From Streptomyces boluensis (GTDB taxonomy: Bacteria; Actinomycetota; Actinomycetes; Streptomycetales; Streptomycetaceae), in contig NZ_JAAAHS010000019.1 in NCBI RefSeq assembly GCF_009908195.1, positions 1 to 42,486 of the forward strand: a DNA stretch of 42,486 nt, in the 5' to 3' direction. How positions within the stretch are numbered: position 1 is the first letter of the stretch; each line of letters opens with the position of its first letter. This document shows, piece by piece, positions 1-8,556 of this stretch. A program made the position numbers and the translations under genes. The notes under the pieces were generated by a model. It was not told the origin of the DNA. It saw only the letters and a list, made by a program, of their open reading frames with translations, and did not search any database.

Positions 1-1345
1 GCGGGGCGGGGACGGGGGTGCGGTCGAAGGTCAGACGGGTCACGGCGGGAGCAGCCCCGGGCCGGTCGCCGTCGATCACGGCTTCGGCGGGCAGCGGATG
101 GCCGAGGAAGGCGACGAGGCTCGCGCTGAGCCCGTACGCGCCGACGTTCGGTACGGCGACGATGTCGCCGGGGCGCAGCGCGGGCAGTTTCGCGGCCCGC
201 GCCCAGGTGTCGAGGGGCGTACAGAGCGGCCCCGCGACCAGGGCGTTCAGCTCCGGCTCGGCCGAAGGCGCGCTGCCGGAGACCAGGTGCGGGTTGAGCT
301 GCGGCAGCCGGCGGAGCCCGGACATGCCGCCGAGGTGGTTGATGCCGGACTCCAGGACGACGACGTCCTTGCCGTGCGACCGCTTCACGTCCAGGACGCC
401 CGTCACCAGGACACCGGCGGTGCCCACGAGGTAGCGGCCGGACTCGAAGACCACGCGGGGCCGTTCACCCCCGGGCAGTACGGGCAGTTCCTCCTCCAGG
501 AGCGCCGTGAGCCGCGGCCGCAGCCCGCTCAGGTCGATCCGCTCACCGGCCGTGGCGAAGGGGGCGCCGAACCCGCCGCCCAGGTCGAGGACCCGGAGCC
601 GCACCCCGTGCTCCGCGAGCGCCGCCGCGAGCGTACGGGCGGTACGCAGCGAGCGCGTGAACTGCCCTACCAGCGCGTCGACTTCACCGAGGTTGGTGCC
701 CATGTACAGGTGCAGGCCCATCACTTCGGCATGCGTACGGCTCGCGAACCGCCACGGCTCGTCCAGGACCCAGCGGGTGTCGGCCCCGAACTGCGACGCC
801 ACCCCGGTCATCGCCAGGCCCTGGCCCGGCACCGCCTGGTCGTCGTTGATCCGCAGCAGACACCGGGCGGCGACACCGGCGGCGCCCGCGACCCGGTCCA
901 GCTGCTCGATCGCGTACGCGGAGTCCACGGAGAACAGCCGCACACCCCGGCGCAGCGCCCCGTCGATCTCCTCGTCCCGCTTGCCGGGCCCGTTGTACAG
1001 CACGTCCGCGCCGGGCCAGCCCGCGGCGAGCGCCGCGTCCAGCTCACCCGTCGAGCACACCTCGGGCAGCGCCCCGCGCTCGCGCAGCACCCGCAGGAGC
1101 GCCGGGTGCGCGTTGGCCTTGAGGGAGTAGTACAGGCCGGAGCCCGCGGGCAGGGCGGCCAGCAACGCGTCCTGGTTGCGGCGCACTTCGGCCACGTCGT
1201 ACACGTACGCGGGGGTCGGCACCGCCGCCAGCACCTCGGGCGGTACCGGCAGGGCGGGCAGCACCTCGGGCGGTACCGGCGGGGCGGGCAGCACCTCGGG
1301 CGGTACCGGCGGGGCGGGCAGCACGGAACTACCGGACTCGGACAC
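1..1345 (-). CDS. PLP-dependent ornithine/DAP-decarboxylase-fold enzyme (3' end cut by the window edge)
   Basis: The open frame runs off the left edge, so the last residues are missing; 448 codons are visible. It starts at a GTG at 1345 because a strong AGGAGG lies 6 bases upstream, giving a 17-base overlap with the AMP-ligase gene. Fold-III PLP decarboxylase signatures appear in order: YYSLKANAHP with the Schiff-base Lys76, VCSTGEL, the glycine-rich LDLGGGFG, ESGRYLVG, the active-site GPLCTPLD with its Cys, and NVGAYG. Residues 9-38 are three copies of a VLPAPPVPPE-like unit and look like a non-catalytic extension. The family includes diaminopimelate, ornithine and arginine decarboxylases and BtrK, which decarboxylates a glutamate held on a carrier protein. 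Neighbouring carrier proteins and a BtrH-like protein make a BtrK-like role on a carrier-bound amino acid attractive, but that is inference and a free amino acid substrate is equally possible. Confidence 0.88.
   Translation of the reverse strand, partial: MSESGSSVLPAPPVPPEVLPAPPVPPEVLPALPVPPEVLAAVPTPAYVYDVAEVRRNQDALLAALPAGSGLYYSLKANAHPALLRVLRERGALPEVCSTGELDAALAAGWPGADVLYNGPGKRDEEIDGALRRGVRLFSVDSAYAIEQLDRVAGAAGVAARCLLRINDDQAVPGQGLAMTGVASQFGADTRWVLDEPWRFASRTHAEVMGLHLYMGTNLGEVDALVGQFTRSLRTARTLAAALAEHGVRLRVLDLGGGFGAPFATAGERIDLSGLRPRLTALLEEELPVLPGGERPRVVFESGRYLVGTAGVLVTGVLDVKRSHGKDVVVLESGINHLGGMSGLRRLPQLNPHLVSGSAPSAEPELNALVAGPLCTPLDTWARAAKLPALRPGDIVAVPNVGAYGLSASLVAFLGHPLPAEAVIDGDRPGAAPAVTRLTFDRTPVPAP
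1231..1320. repeat. three tandem 30-bp repeats inside the decarboxylase 5' end
   Basis: Three head-to-tail 30-base units at 1231-1260, 1261-1290 and 1291-1320; the last two are identical and the first differs by one base. Each unit is exactly 10 codons, so the repeats keep the frame and give a proline-rich VLPAPPVPPE repeat near the N-terminus. Confidence 0.95.
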
Positions 1346-2858
1346 GGTCGGCCTCCTGTGCCGTCGCGGCCAGCGCCTTGCGGTCGACCTTGCCGTTGCC
1401 GGTCAGCGGCAGCGCGTCGACGACCACACAGCGCCGGGGGATCTTGAACTCCTCGATCTGCTCGCGCAAGCCCGTGAGGACCTCGGCGGGGGACACCTCG
1501 CCGGTCACGAACAGCCGTGCGGGCGCGTCCTGTTGCGGCGCGAGGACGGCGGCCGCGCCGACGCCGGGCACCCGCCGGGCGGCGGCCTCGACCTCGGTGG
1601 CGCTGACGCGGAAGCCGTTCTCCTTGTAGATGTCGTCGCGGCGGCCGTCGAAGTACAGGAAGCCCTCCTCGTCCACCCAGCCGAAGTCGCCGGTGTGCAG
1701 CTGCGGGAAGAGACCCTCGGCGCGGTGGAAGCGCTGCGCGGTGAGCTCGGGGCGGCGCCAGTAGCCGGACATCACGTTCGGGCCGCGGACCACGATCTCG
1801 CCGATCTCGCCGGGCGGCCGGCGCCGGCCCTCGTCGTCGACGACGAAGACCTCAGTGCCCGGCAGCGCGACACCGCTGGAGCCCGGCCTGGTCAGATCCC
1901 CGTCGGGCGGCATGATCGTGGCGCGTTTGCACTCGGTCAGGCCGAACATCAACTGCACCGAGAGACCGGGCAGCGCAGCGCGCAGCGCCCGCAGCGTCTC
2001 ACCGGGCATCGCCGCACCGGTGTTGGTAAGGAGGCGCAGCGGCGGCCGGTCCGCGCGGGCCCTGCGCAGCAGCCGGGCCAGCGCGTCGGCCACCGCGGGC
2101 ACCGCCGCGAGGACGGTGGCCCCGGCCCGTACGAGGTTGCCGAGCAGCGCGGGCCCGACCTCCGCGGGACGGCCGAGCCAGAGCCGCGCACCCGCCGCCG
2201 TCGCCAGGAACAGCTGGTAGAGGCCGTAGTCGAAGGAGAGCGGCAGCGGGCTGTAGACGACGTCGTCGGGGCGGTAGCCGAGCACCGACCGGATGGCCGC
2301 CACGGAGAACACCAGTTGCTGGTGGGTGGTGACGACGGCCTTCGGCAGCGATGTGGTGCCCGAGGTGTAGATCAGGCAGACGGCGTCCACGGCCAGCGGA
2401 CCCGGCGGCGGCGCGGTCGCGGACCCGGCGGCGGAGGCGGAGGCGGAGGCGGAGGCGAGCGCCGCCACCGCCGCGACGGTCGCGGTGCGCACCCCGCGGC
2501 GCTGCGCGGCGGCCTGCGCGTCGGGGTCGTCGGTGACGAGCAGCGCGGGCTCGCAGTCGTCGAGGACATGGTCGAGCTGGATGCCGCGCACCTGCTCGTG
2601 CAGCAGCGAGAACGCCACCCCGGCGCGCGAGGCCGCGTACACGAGCGCGGGCAGGGCGACATGGCCGGGCGCGCAGATCACCAGGCGGTCGCCGCGCCGC
2701 AGCCCGCCCGCGTGCAGCCAGGCCGCCAACCGGCGGGATGCGGCGTCGAGTTCGCGGTACGTCAGGGTGTGCTCGCCGCTGGTCACGGCGGGCCGCTCGG
2801 GCCACTGTCCGGCGGCCCGGTCGAGCAGCTCGTGCAGCAGCGTGGTGTGGGTGGACAT
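1329..2858 (-). CDS. AMP-dependent acyl/aminoacyl ligase (stand-alone adenylation enzyme)
   Basis: A 509-residue ANL-superfamily enzyme that should activate a carboxylic or amino acid as its adenylate and pass it to a carrier protein. The start is the ATG overlapping the previous stop (ATGA at 2858), and the protein begins MSTHTTLLHEL. Motifs: P-loop YTSGTTSLPKA, where Ser replaces the usual Gly; FGLTECKR; HTGDFGWVDEEGF; the hinge FDGRRDDIYKENGFR; and the C-terminal catalytic lysine in LTGNGKVDRKAL. An Ala-Ser run is encoded by GCGGAG repeats at 2431-2454. There is no condensation or carrier domain, so its product must be used in trans, most simply by the carriers at 5426, 8553 or fused at 2858. 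The substrate cannot be read from the sequence. Confidence 0.92.
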   Translation of the reverse strand: MSTHTTLLHELLDRAAGQWPERPAVTSGEHTLTYRELDAASRRLAAWLHAGGLRRGDRLVICAPGHVALPALVYAASRAGVAFSLLHEQVRGIQLDHVLDDCEPALLVTDDPDAQAAAQRRGVRTATVAAVAALASASASASAAGSATAPPPGPLAVDAVCLIYTSGTTSLPKAVVTTHQQLVFSVAAIRSVLGYRPDDVVYSPLPLSFDYGLYQLFLATAAGARLWLGRPAEVGPALLGNLVRAGATVLAAVPAVADALARLLRRARADRPPLRLLTNTGAAMPGETLRALRAALPGLSVQLMFGLTECKRATIMPPDGDLTRPGSSGVALPGTEVFVVDDEGRRRPPGEIGEIVVRGPNVMSGYWRRPELTAQRFHRAEGLFPQLHTGDFGWVDEEGFLYFDGRRDDIYKENGFRVSATEVEAAARRVPGVGAAAVLAPQQDAPARLFVTGEVSPAEVLTGLREQIEEFKIPRRCVVVDALPLTGNGKVDRKALAATAQEADRVRVR

Positions 2859-4048
2859 CAGATCCCTCCGAGGCGGGCGGCGGCCGCGGTCCGGGCGCGC
2901 AGGACGATGCGGCAGATGCCGTCGACGTGGTGCAGGTTCTCCGGGACGAGGTCGTCCGCGTCGAACTCCAGGGACAGCTCGCGTTCGAGGCGCTCGACGA
3001 TCTCCACCACGCGGAACGAGGTGAAGCCGGGCACGTCCGCGAGCGCGTACCCGTCGAGCAGCGCCACCGGGTCGGCGCGGAGCACCGCGCCCGCGGCGGC
3101 CGCGACCGAGGCCCGGAGCGCGTCCGGCACCGGGGCGTGCGGGGCGGCGGCGCTCCGCTCGGGCACCCGGACCGGTGCGGAGCCGAACACCTCGCGGTCG
3201 TGGTGGAGTTGCTCGGCCAGGCGCACGGTCAGGTCCCGCGCCTCCGGCCGGCCCCGCTCGGCCCGCCGGTAGCCGAGGTAGATGCTCTCGGCGAGCGTCT
3301 CCCAGGCCTGGACGTGCGCGTGCGCCGCCGCGTCGTCGGGCAGCGCGCCGCGCCCGGCGAGGAACCGGGCGTGCAGCTTGCGCGCGCGGGCGAGGAGCCA
3401 GGTCTCCAGGGTGAGCCGGTGCAGGGCGGCCACCCGGTCCTCGTGCTCGGCGTACGCGGCCACGTACTGACCCGTCAACTCCTCGTCCGCCAGGTCGAGT
3501 TCGGGCTCGTGCGGGCTCGGCGGCAGGGCGTCGGGGGCGAACGTGACGACAAGGGCGCCCGCGGGCACGGCGGCCGCCACGCCCGCCTCGTCGAGCGGCC
3601 GGCGCACCGGCCGCGCGCTGCCCCAGGGAGTCTCGTTGTGGTAGCCGTCCACGACGACGGCGCCACCGTCGGCGGCCGGTTCGAGCAGGAAGCTGTGGTC
3701 CATGTGCCGCTGCCCGAAGTACGGCACCCACGGCAGGTGAAAGGCGTCGGCCACCACATAGCGGCCCTCGGCCGGGGCCGGCACCTCGCCCGCCCCGGCC
3801 GTACGGCGCGTACGCACCGTCAGGCCGAGCGCGCCCGCCGCCCGCTCCAGCTGGACGGCCGCGGGCTCCTCCACCGTGGGCAGCGAGCCAGTCCCCGGAG
3901 CGGGACGGAAACGCAGGGCGGCGCCGAGCCGCAGATGGGTGCCGGGCCCGTGCCAACGGTCCGCGAGCACCGCCAGGTTGACCTGGACACAGTCGAAGAG
4001 GCGGCCGTCCACCGTGCCGGTGGCGTCCGCCGCGAAGTCAACGGACAT
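2858..4048 (-). CDS. BtrH-like acyltransferase fused to a C-terminal carrier domain
   Basis: 396 residues. The N-terminal part has the layout of the butirosin BtrH N-terminal fold: a Cys in FDCVQVNLAVLADRW, then PYFGQRHMDHSFLLEP with a histidine, then VVDGYHNETPWG. BtrH moves an acyl group from a carrier protein onto an aminoglycoside amine. Roughly residues 320-385 form a carrier-like domain with VPGFTSFRVVEIVERL; the serine could carry phosphopantetheine although the usual preceding Asp is Thr. The middle is Ala/Arg-rich helix. It overlaps the TrpB-like gene by 11 bases and shares ATGA with the ligase, so it is in the operon. The fusion suggests the acyl group is presented on the same polypeptide that transfers it. 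I am confident of the two-part architecture and moderately confident of the BtrH assignment; acceptor and donor are unknown. Confidence 0.72.
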   Translation of the reverse strand: MSVDFAADATGTVDGRLFDCVQVNLAVLADRWHGPGTHLRLGAALRFRPAPGTGSLPTVEEPAAVQLERAAGALGLTVRTRRTAGAGEVPAPAEGRYVVADAFHLPWVPYFGQRHMDHSFLLEPAADGGAVVVDGYHNETPWGSARPVRRPLDEAGVAAAVPAGALVVTFAPDALPPSPHEPELDLADEELTGQYVAAYAEHEDRVAALHRLTLETWLLARARKLHARFLAGRGALPDDAAAHAHVQAWETLAESIYLGYRRAERGRPEARDLTVRLAEQLHHDREVFGSAPVRVPERSAAAPHAPVPDALRASVAAAAGAVLRADPVALLDGYALADVPGFTSFRVVEIVERLERELSLEFDADDLVPENLHHVDGICRIVLRARTAAAARLGGI

Positions 4049-5429
4049 GGCCGGCTCCGGCGCCCACTTCAGCGAGCCGCTCCACCCGGTCCAGGTCGCC
4101 CATGGCCAGGCGCAGCGCCCCCGGATCGGGCGCCTCGTCGCTCAACTCGCCGTCCATCAGCTGCTGATAGGCCCCCAGGTCGAGATAGCCGTGACCGCTG
4201 ACGCACACCACCACGCCCTTCTCGGCGCGCAGGACCTCACTATTTCCCTTGGCGCTGTTGCCCTCGGCGCCCGCGCCCGCCAGGCGCGCCGCCGCGGCCA
4301 GCGCGTGCCCCGACTCCGGTGCGGGCAGCACCATCTCGCCCCGGGTGAAGATCCGGCCCGCGTCCAGCGCCTCGACCTGACCGACGGCCGTGGCCGCGAT
4401 CTCGTCGCGGTGCCGCATCGCCGAAATGACCTTGGCCGCACCGTGGAAGCGCAGACCGGCCGAGTGCGAGTCGGGGATCGGGTAGGAGCTGCCGATGGTG
4501 TACATCGCCTCCATCGGCCCGGTGCCGGTGGCGTCCGTACGGTCGTAGGCGTACGTACCCCGGGTGAGCTTGGGCGTCGTGCTGGACTCGGCGGCCACCA
4601 GGAGCGGTGGCTCGGTGCCGGCCTCGGCGGCGGCCGCGAAGAACGGCAGCGCGATCCCGCCGAAGTTGGAGCCCGCCCCCACACAGCCCACGACCGCGTC
4701 GAACTCGGCGTCCAGAGCGGCGAGTTGGCCGGCGGCCTCCAGGCCGATCACGGACTGGTGCAGGATGCTGTACGTCTCGCCGCTGCCGATGCAGAACGCC
4801 GCGCCGTCGGTGCGGGCCGCGTACTCCACGGCCTCACCTATCGCCAGGGACAGGCTGTTGACCCCGGCGTCGGCCTGCCGGGCCACCTCGGTCAGACCCG
4901 AAGGGCTGGCGTGCACGGTGGCGCCGAGGGTGCGCATCAGGGTGCCCCGGTAGGGCTTGCGGCGCAGACTGGTGCCCACCATGAAGATCGTGCACTTCAT
5001 GCCGAACATCGCGCACGCCGCGGCCAGGGCGGTTCCCCACTGGCCCGCTCCGGTGCCGCTCACCAGCTCCTTGACCCCGGCCCGCGCGTAGTAATAGGCC
5101 TGCGCGAGCGCCGTGTTGAGCTTGTGGCTGCCCGAGATGTTGCCGCCCTCGTACTTCACGTAGACCGGCACCCGCGCGCCGACCGCACGCTCGAAGCCCC
5201 GCGCCCGCCACAGCGGGGTGGGCCGGAACGCCCGGTAGGCGTCCACGACCTCGGCCGGGATGTCCCAGAACTCCTTGCGCTGCACGCTCTGCCGCACCAG
5301 CTCCATGGGCAGGTTGACCTGCACACCGTTACCGCCCGCGGCGGCCTGCGGGGTGTGGTCGGGCGGCAGCGGCTCCGTCAGGTGCGGCAGGACGCTGCGC
5401 CAGCGGGTGGGCGGCTCGGCGGCGCTCAT
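4038..5429 (-). CDS. TrpB2-like PLP-dependent beta-replacement/elimination enzyme lacking the catalytic Glu
   Basis: 463 residues, the size of TrpB2-type tryptophan synthase beta subunits, starting at the ATG that overlaps the carrier-protein stop (ATGA). The PLP lysine is Lys103 in EGGNISGSHKLNTALAQ, and the phosphate loop is GCVGAGSNFGG near residue 255. In TrpB and TrpB2 the next motif reads ETGAGQ(H/W)G and its Glu drives indole chemistry; here it reads SGTGAGQWG, with Gly125 in place of Glu. No trpA or other tryptophan gene is present. I infer a secondary-metabolic enzyme making a non-standard amino acid from a serine/threonine-like or O-acylated substrate. The MetX-like acetyltransferase at 23370 could supply such an activated substrate, but nothing in the sequence proves that link. 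Confidence 0.88.
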   Translation of the reverse strand: MSAAEPPTRWRSVLPHLTEPLPPDHTPQAAAGGNGVQVNLPMELVRQSVQRKEFWDIPAEVVDAYRAFRPTPLWRARGFERAVGARVPVYVKYEGGNISGSHKLNTALAQAYYYARAGVKELVSGTGAGQWGTALAAACAMFGMKCTIFMVGTSLRRKPYRGTLMRTLGATVHASPSGLTEVARQADAGVNSLSLAIGEAVEYAARTDGAAFCIGSGETYSILHQSVIGLEAAGQLAALDAEFDAVVGCVGAGSNFGGIALPFFAAAAEAGTEPPLLVAAESSTTPKLTRGTYAYDRTDATGTGPMEAMYTIGSSYPIPDSHSAGLRFHGAAKVISAMRHRDEIAATAVGQVEALDAGRIFTRGEMVLPAPESGHALAAAARLAGAGAEGNSAKGNSEVLRAEKGVVVCVSGHGYLDLGAYQQLMDGELSDEAPDPGALRLAMGDLDRVERLAEVGAGAGHVR

Positions 5430-5704
5430 CGGGACACCTCGGCACCGGCGAGGACGACCTCGATCAGGTCCTGCACGGTGTGGAAGCTGCGGCCGACGAA
5501 CAGGTCGTCGGGCAGCACGATGTCGAGCTCGTCCTCGAGGAGCACCAACATGCCCACGAAACCGAGGGAGTTGACGCGCAGCATCTCCCCGCTGAGCGGC
5601 TCGTGGTCGGCGATGTCGGACGGCTGCAGGGAGAGCCGGGACTCGGCGATGACCACGCGCTTGACGGACTCGGTGACCGCGGCACGGTCAAGGCCGGTGA
5701 GCAT
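5426..5704 (-). CDS. acyl/peptidyl carrier protein (stand-alone)
   Basis: 92 residues with a four-helix carrier profile and LRVNSLGFVGMLVLLED, where the Ser after Asn is the phosphopantetheine site; Asn replaces the usual Asp. A GGAGG lies just before the ATG at 5704, and the stop overlaps the next start. It sits between the ProA-like reductase and the TrpB-like enzyme, so it probably holds the substrate those enzymes handle. No phosphopantetheinyl transferase gene is in the window. Confidence 0.85.
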   Translation of the reverse strand: MLTGLDRAAVTESVKRVVIAESRLSLQPSDIADHEPLSGEMLRVNSLGFVGMLVLLEDELDIVLPDDLFVGRSFHTVQDLIEVVLAGAEVSR

Positions 5705-5729
5705 GGGTTCCTCCAGGAGGGGTCGGGGT

Positions 5730-7028
5730 TCAGGAACGGGGTGCGGGGACGGAACTGCGCAGCGTGCCGCGCGCCTCGACGACCCAGCTGTGCGTGATGA
5801 GGGCGCCGAGCGTGACCGGGCCCCGTACGTGCATGCGCCCGGTGCTGATGGAGATCTCGGAGCCGAGGCCGAGCGTGGGCCCGTCGTGCAGCCGCAGCGA
5901 GCCGTTGACGACGATCGCGGCGGCGTCGACGCGGCGCGTGAACTCCTCGGCCACGGCGGTGTCGGCGGCGATGACGCCCTCGGTGTGCGCGGAGCCGTAC
6001 CGCCGGATGTGCGCGACCGCCTCGTCCAGGCCCGCCACCGGGTACACGCCGATGGTGGCGTCGAGGAACTCCCGGCCGAAGTCGTGCTCCTGGAGCGCCT
6101 CGACGCGCCAGCAGTGACCCTCGCCCTCGCCCTCGGGCCGTGGCACCCGCGCGTCGAGCCGTACGGTCACCGGCCGGCCGTCCCGCTCGGCGGCGGCCAC
6201 GACCTCGGCCACGAAGCCGGCGGCGACGCTTTCGTCGACGAGCATCAGCTCGGCGGTGTTGCAGGCCGTCGGCTCCGGCAGCTTGCTGTCCAGGGCGGCC
6301 TCGGCCGCGAGCGTCAGATCGGCGCTGCGGTGCACATAGACGTGGTTGACGCCGCCGCCGCTGGCGATCACCGGGATGGAGCTGGCGCCCCGGCAGTAGT
6401 CGATCAGGGAGGGGCTGCCGCGCGGCACCAGGACGTCCACGGCGTCGGGCCGCTTGAGCAGCGCCCGCAGCTGTCTGCGGTCCGGGTCGTCGAGGACGGT
6501 GACCAGGTGGGCCGGGAGCCCGGCGGCCTCCAGGGCCTCGCGCGCCACGGCGGCCAGGGCCGCGTTGGTGCGGGCGATCTCCTTGCCGCCGCGAAGGAGG
6601 ACGGCGTTGCCGACCGCGACGGGCAGCAGCGCGCCCTCGACGGTCACGGTGGGCCGCGCCTCGAACACCATGAACACCACGCCGAGGGGCTTGGGCGCAC
6701 GGCGCCGCACCCCCCAGTCGCCGATGGGCACACCCGGGCCGGGCGCGGTCACCTCGGCGAGTTCCGCGTGCACCGTCGCGGTGAGGCGGCGCAGTTGGTC
6801 CAGGTGGGCGTCGGTCAGCCGCAGCCGGTCGAGCAGCACCGGCGGCAGGCCGCGCTGCTCGGCGTGTGCGACGTCGTCGGCGTTGGCCTTGAGCACGGTC
6901 GGCCAGTGCTCGGCCAGGAGCGCGGCCAGCTCGTGGCAGTAGCGCGCGTACGCCGGGTCGCCGGTCGGGGGAGCGGCCGCCACGGCTGCGCGGGCGGACG
7001 CGAGTATGTCGTCTATGTGCTCGGACAT
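5730..7028 (-). CDS. gamma-glutamyl phosphate reductase-like (ProA-family) aldehyde-forming enzyme
   Basis: 432 residues, close to proline-pathway ProA (about 417), in the aldehyde dehydrogenase superfamily. The catalytic Cys is in LPEPTACNTAE; cofactor-region motifs VFMVFEARPTVTVEGA and LLRGGKE are present. I chose the ATG at 7028 (MSEHIDD) because AGGAGA precedes it; a start 15 bases upstream has no such site. ProA reduces gamma-glutamyl phosphate to the semialdehyde, which cyclises. No proB or proC is adjacent and the gene sits between a carrier protein and an SDR inside a biosynthetic operon, so it is likely a dedicated copy that forms an aldehyde or cyclic imine for the product. The ATP-grasp ligases elsewhere in the window form acyl phosphates, but whether they feed this enzyme is speculation. 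Confidence 0.9.
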   Translation of the reverse strand: MSEHIDDILASARAAVAAAPPTGDPAYARYCHELAALLAEHWPTVLKANADDVAHAEQRGLPPVLLDRLRLTDAHLDQLRRLTATVHAELAEVTAPGPGVPIGDWGVRRRAPKPLGVVFMVFEARPTVTVEGALLPVAVGNAVLLRGGKEIARTNAALAAVAREALEAAGLPAHLVTVLDDPDRRQLRALLKRPDAVDVLVPRGSPSLIDYCRGASSIPVIASGGGVNHVYVHRSADLTLAAEAALDSKLPEPTACNTAELMLVDESVAAGFVAEVVAAAERDGRPVTVRLDARVPRPEGEGEGHCWRVEALQEHDFGREFLDATIGVYPVAGLDEAVAHIRRYGSAHTEGVIAADTAVAEEFTRRVDAAAIVVNGSLRLHDGPTLGLGSEISISTGRMHVRGPVTLGALITHSWVVEARGTLRSSVPAPRS

Positions 7029-7036
7029 TGAGTCTC

Positions 7037-7777
7037 CTACCACATGAACTGGCCGCCGTCGACGATCAGTTTCTGACCGGTGACGTAGCCGCTGAGCGGG
7101 CCGACGAGGTATTCCAGGGCGTCGGCGATGTCTTCGGTGGAACCGATGCGCCGTTGCGGGATCTCGGAAAGGACGGCGGCCCGGCGCTGGGGGTCGTCAA
7201 GGCGGAATCGGGTGATGAGCTCCTCGGTCTCGGTCATGCCGGGGATCAGACAGTTGACCCGGACCGTGGGCGCCAGCTCCAGCGCGAGGCACTTGGTGAG
7301 CTGGAGCAGTCCGGCCTTGGCGGCGGCGTAGTTGACGCCGTTGGCGCGGGGGCGGATGCCGGTGGTGGCACCGATGTTGACGACGCTGCCGCCGCCTGCG
7401 GCGAGCATGGCCGGGGCGAGCGCCTGGGTGAGGTGGAAGGGCCCGGACAGGTTGGTGTCCAGGACGCGCTGCCAGTCGGACGCGGTGAGGTCGAGGAAGG
7501 GGCGGTCGATGTTGATGCCGGCGTTGTTCACAAGGACGTGCGGGGTGCCGTGCTCGGCGAGGATCCGCTCGGCCGCCCGCCGCACCGATCCGGGCTCCGC
7601 GACATCCGCCCGTACGGCGATCAGACCGTGCTCGGCGGCGGCCGCCCGCGCCGCGTCCTCGTCGACGCGGTAGAGGGCGACGGTGCGGTGCCCGAGCCGG
7701 ACGAGCCGCCGCGACAGGGCGAGCCCGATGCCGCGGGTGCCGCCGCTGACGACGGCGAGCGGGCCTGCGGCGGTCAT
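7037..7777 (-). CDS. short-chain dehydrogenase/reductase (FabG-like)
   Basis: 246 residues of classical SDR. The cofactor motif SGGTRGIG is at residues 11-18, NNAG at 84-87, and Tyr150 and Lys154 are in NYAAAKAG. The catalytic Ser, normally in a segment like IGSVVG, is replaced: the sequence is NIGATTG, with Ala137 at the Ser position and Thr beside it. The C-terminus VDGGQFMW is the usual FabG-type ending. It overlaps the thioesterase start and nearly abuts the ProA-like gene. Likely it reduces a keto or imine group on the intermediate, with NADPH expected for the family; the Ser loss makes activity less certain. Confidence 0.9.
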   Translation of the reverse strand: MTAAGPLAVVSGGTRGIGLALSRRLVRLGHRTVALYRVDEDAARAAAAEHGLIAVRADVAEPGSVRRAAERILAEHGTPHVLVNNAGINIDRPFLDLTASDWQRVLDTNLSGPFHLTQALAPAMLAAGGGSVVNIGATTGIRPRANGVNYAAAKAGLLQLTKCLALELAPTVRVNCLIPGMTETEELITRFRLDDPQRRAAVLSEIPQRRIGSTEDIADALEYLVGPLSGYVTGQKLIVDGGQFMW

Positions 7778-8556
7778 GAAGTCGTCTCCTCACGGGATAC
7801 GTCGACGAGCGAGCCCCCACGGGGTAGGTCGACAAGCTCGGCCAGGAACGCGTCCCGGAACGTCTCCAGGAACGCGTCCAGGTGCCCGAGCAGGGCCGGC
7901 TGAGGTCCGGGGTCGAACACCTCGAAGTGCCCGCAGTCCAGGTCGCGTACGGTCAGCCGGTCCGCCAACTCCCGCCAGTGCGCGACCTGTTGCTCGCGGC
8001 GCGAGCCCGCGCAGGCGACCAGGAGTACGGGTGCGGCGCAGCGGACCCGGGTGCGGTGGGCGGCGCTCGCGGTGAAGTGTGCGTGGGCGGTGGCGCGGGC
8101 CCGGTCGGCGTCCTGCCCGCTCAGGGTGCTGACGGACCGTTCGATCTCGGCGAGCACCCCGGCCCGTACGCCGTCGTCGGCGGCATCGAGGGCGGCGAAG
8201 CTGTCGACGAGGACGACGGCGGGCGCCGGTCCGTCCTCGGCGAGCCGGGCCGCCAGCTCCCAGGCGAGTACGCCGCCGAGGGACCAGCCGACGAGCACCC
8301 GCGGCCGCTCCGGCAGCCCGGCGATCAGCCGGAGGTAGTCGTCGGTCATCGCCGTGACGCTGTCCTGCGGCTCCTCACCGGGCAGCAGCCCGGCGGCCCG
8401 GATGCCATGCACGGACCCGTGCCGGGCGAGCCGCCCGGCCAGGGTCAGGTACTGGCTGAGCCCGCCACCGGCCGGATGGATAAGGACGGCGGGCAGCGGT
8501 CCCGTCCGTCGGGCGAGCGGGATAAGCAGCGGCGCCGGGGGCGCGGCCGCCGTCAC
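7774..8556 (-). CDS. type II-like thioesterase (alpha/beta hydrolase)
   Basis: 260 residues with the thioesterase nucleophile GWSLGG (Ser82), an Asp in VVLVDSF and a His in DCGHFEVFD. I start it at the GTG at 8556, which overlaps the carrier-protein stop (GTGA); a longer frame reaches 8595 but would lie wholly within the carrier gene. The NRPS module at 24557 lacks a thioesterase domain, so this free enzyme is the obvious candidate for releasing the product or clearing misloaded carriers. Confidence 0.88.
   Translation of the reverse strand: MTAAAPPAPLLIPLARRTGPLPAVLIHPAGGGLSQYLTLAGRLARHGSVHGIRAAGLLPGEEPQDSVTAMTDDYLRLIAGLPERPRVLVGWSLGGVLAWELAARLAEDGPAPAVVLVDSFAALDAADDGVRAGVLAEIERSVSTLSGQDADRARATAHAHFTASAAHRTRVRCAAPVLLVACAGSRREQQVAHWRELADRLTVRDLDCGHFEVFDPGPQPALLGHLDAFLETFRDAFLAELVDLPRGGSLVDVSREETTS

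Noticed and set aside
1176..3272. Long plus-strand open frame (698 codons) over the ligase region
   Set aside because: It is the antisense of the AMP-ligase and decarboxylase genes; high GC keeps it open, and its translation is repetitive Arg/Gly/Ala without domain pattern.
3876..7031. 1051-codon plus-strand frame
   Set aside because: Antisense to the TrpB-like, carrier and ProA-like genes, which have clear motifs and ribosome sites on the other strand.
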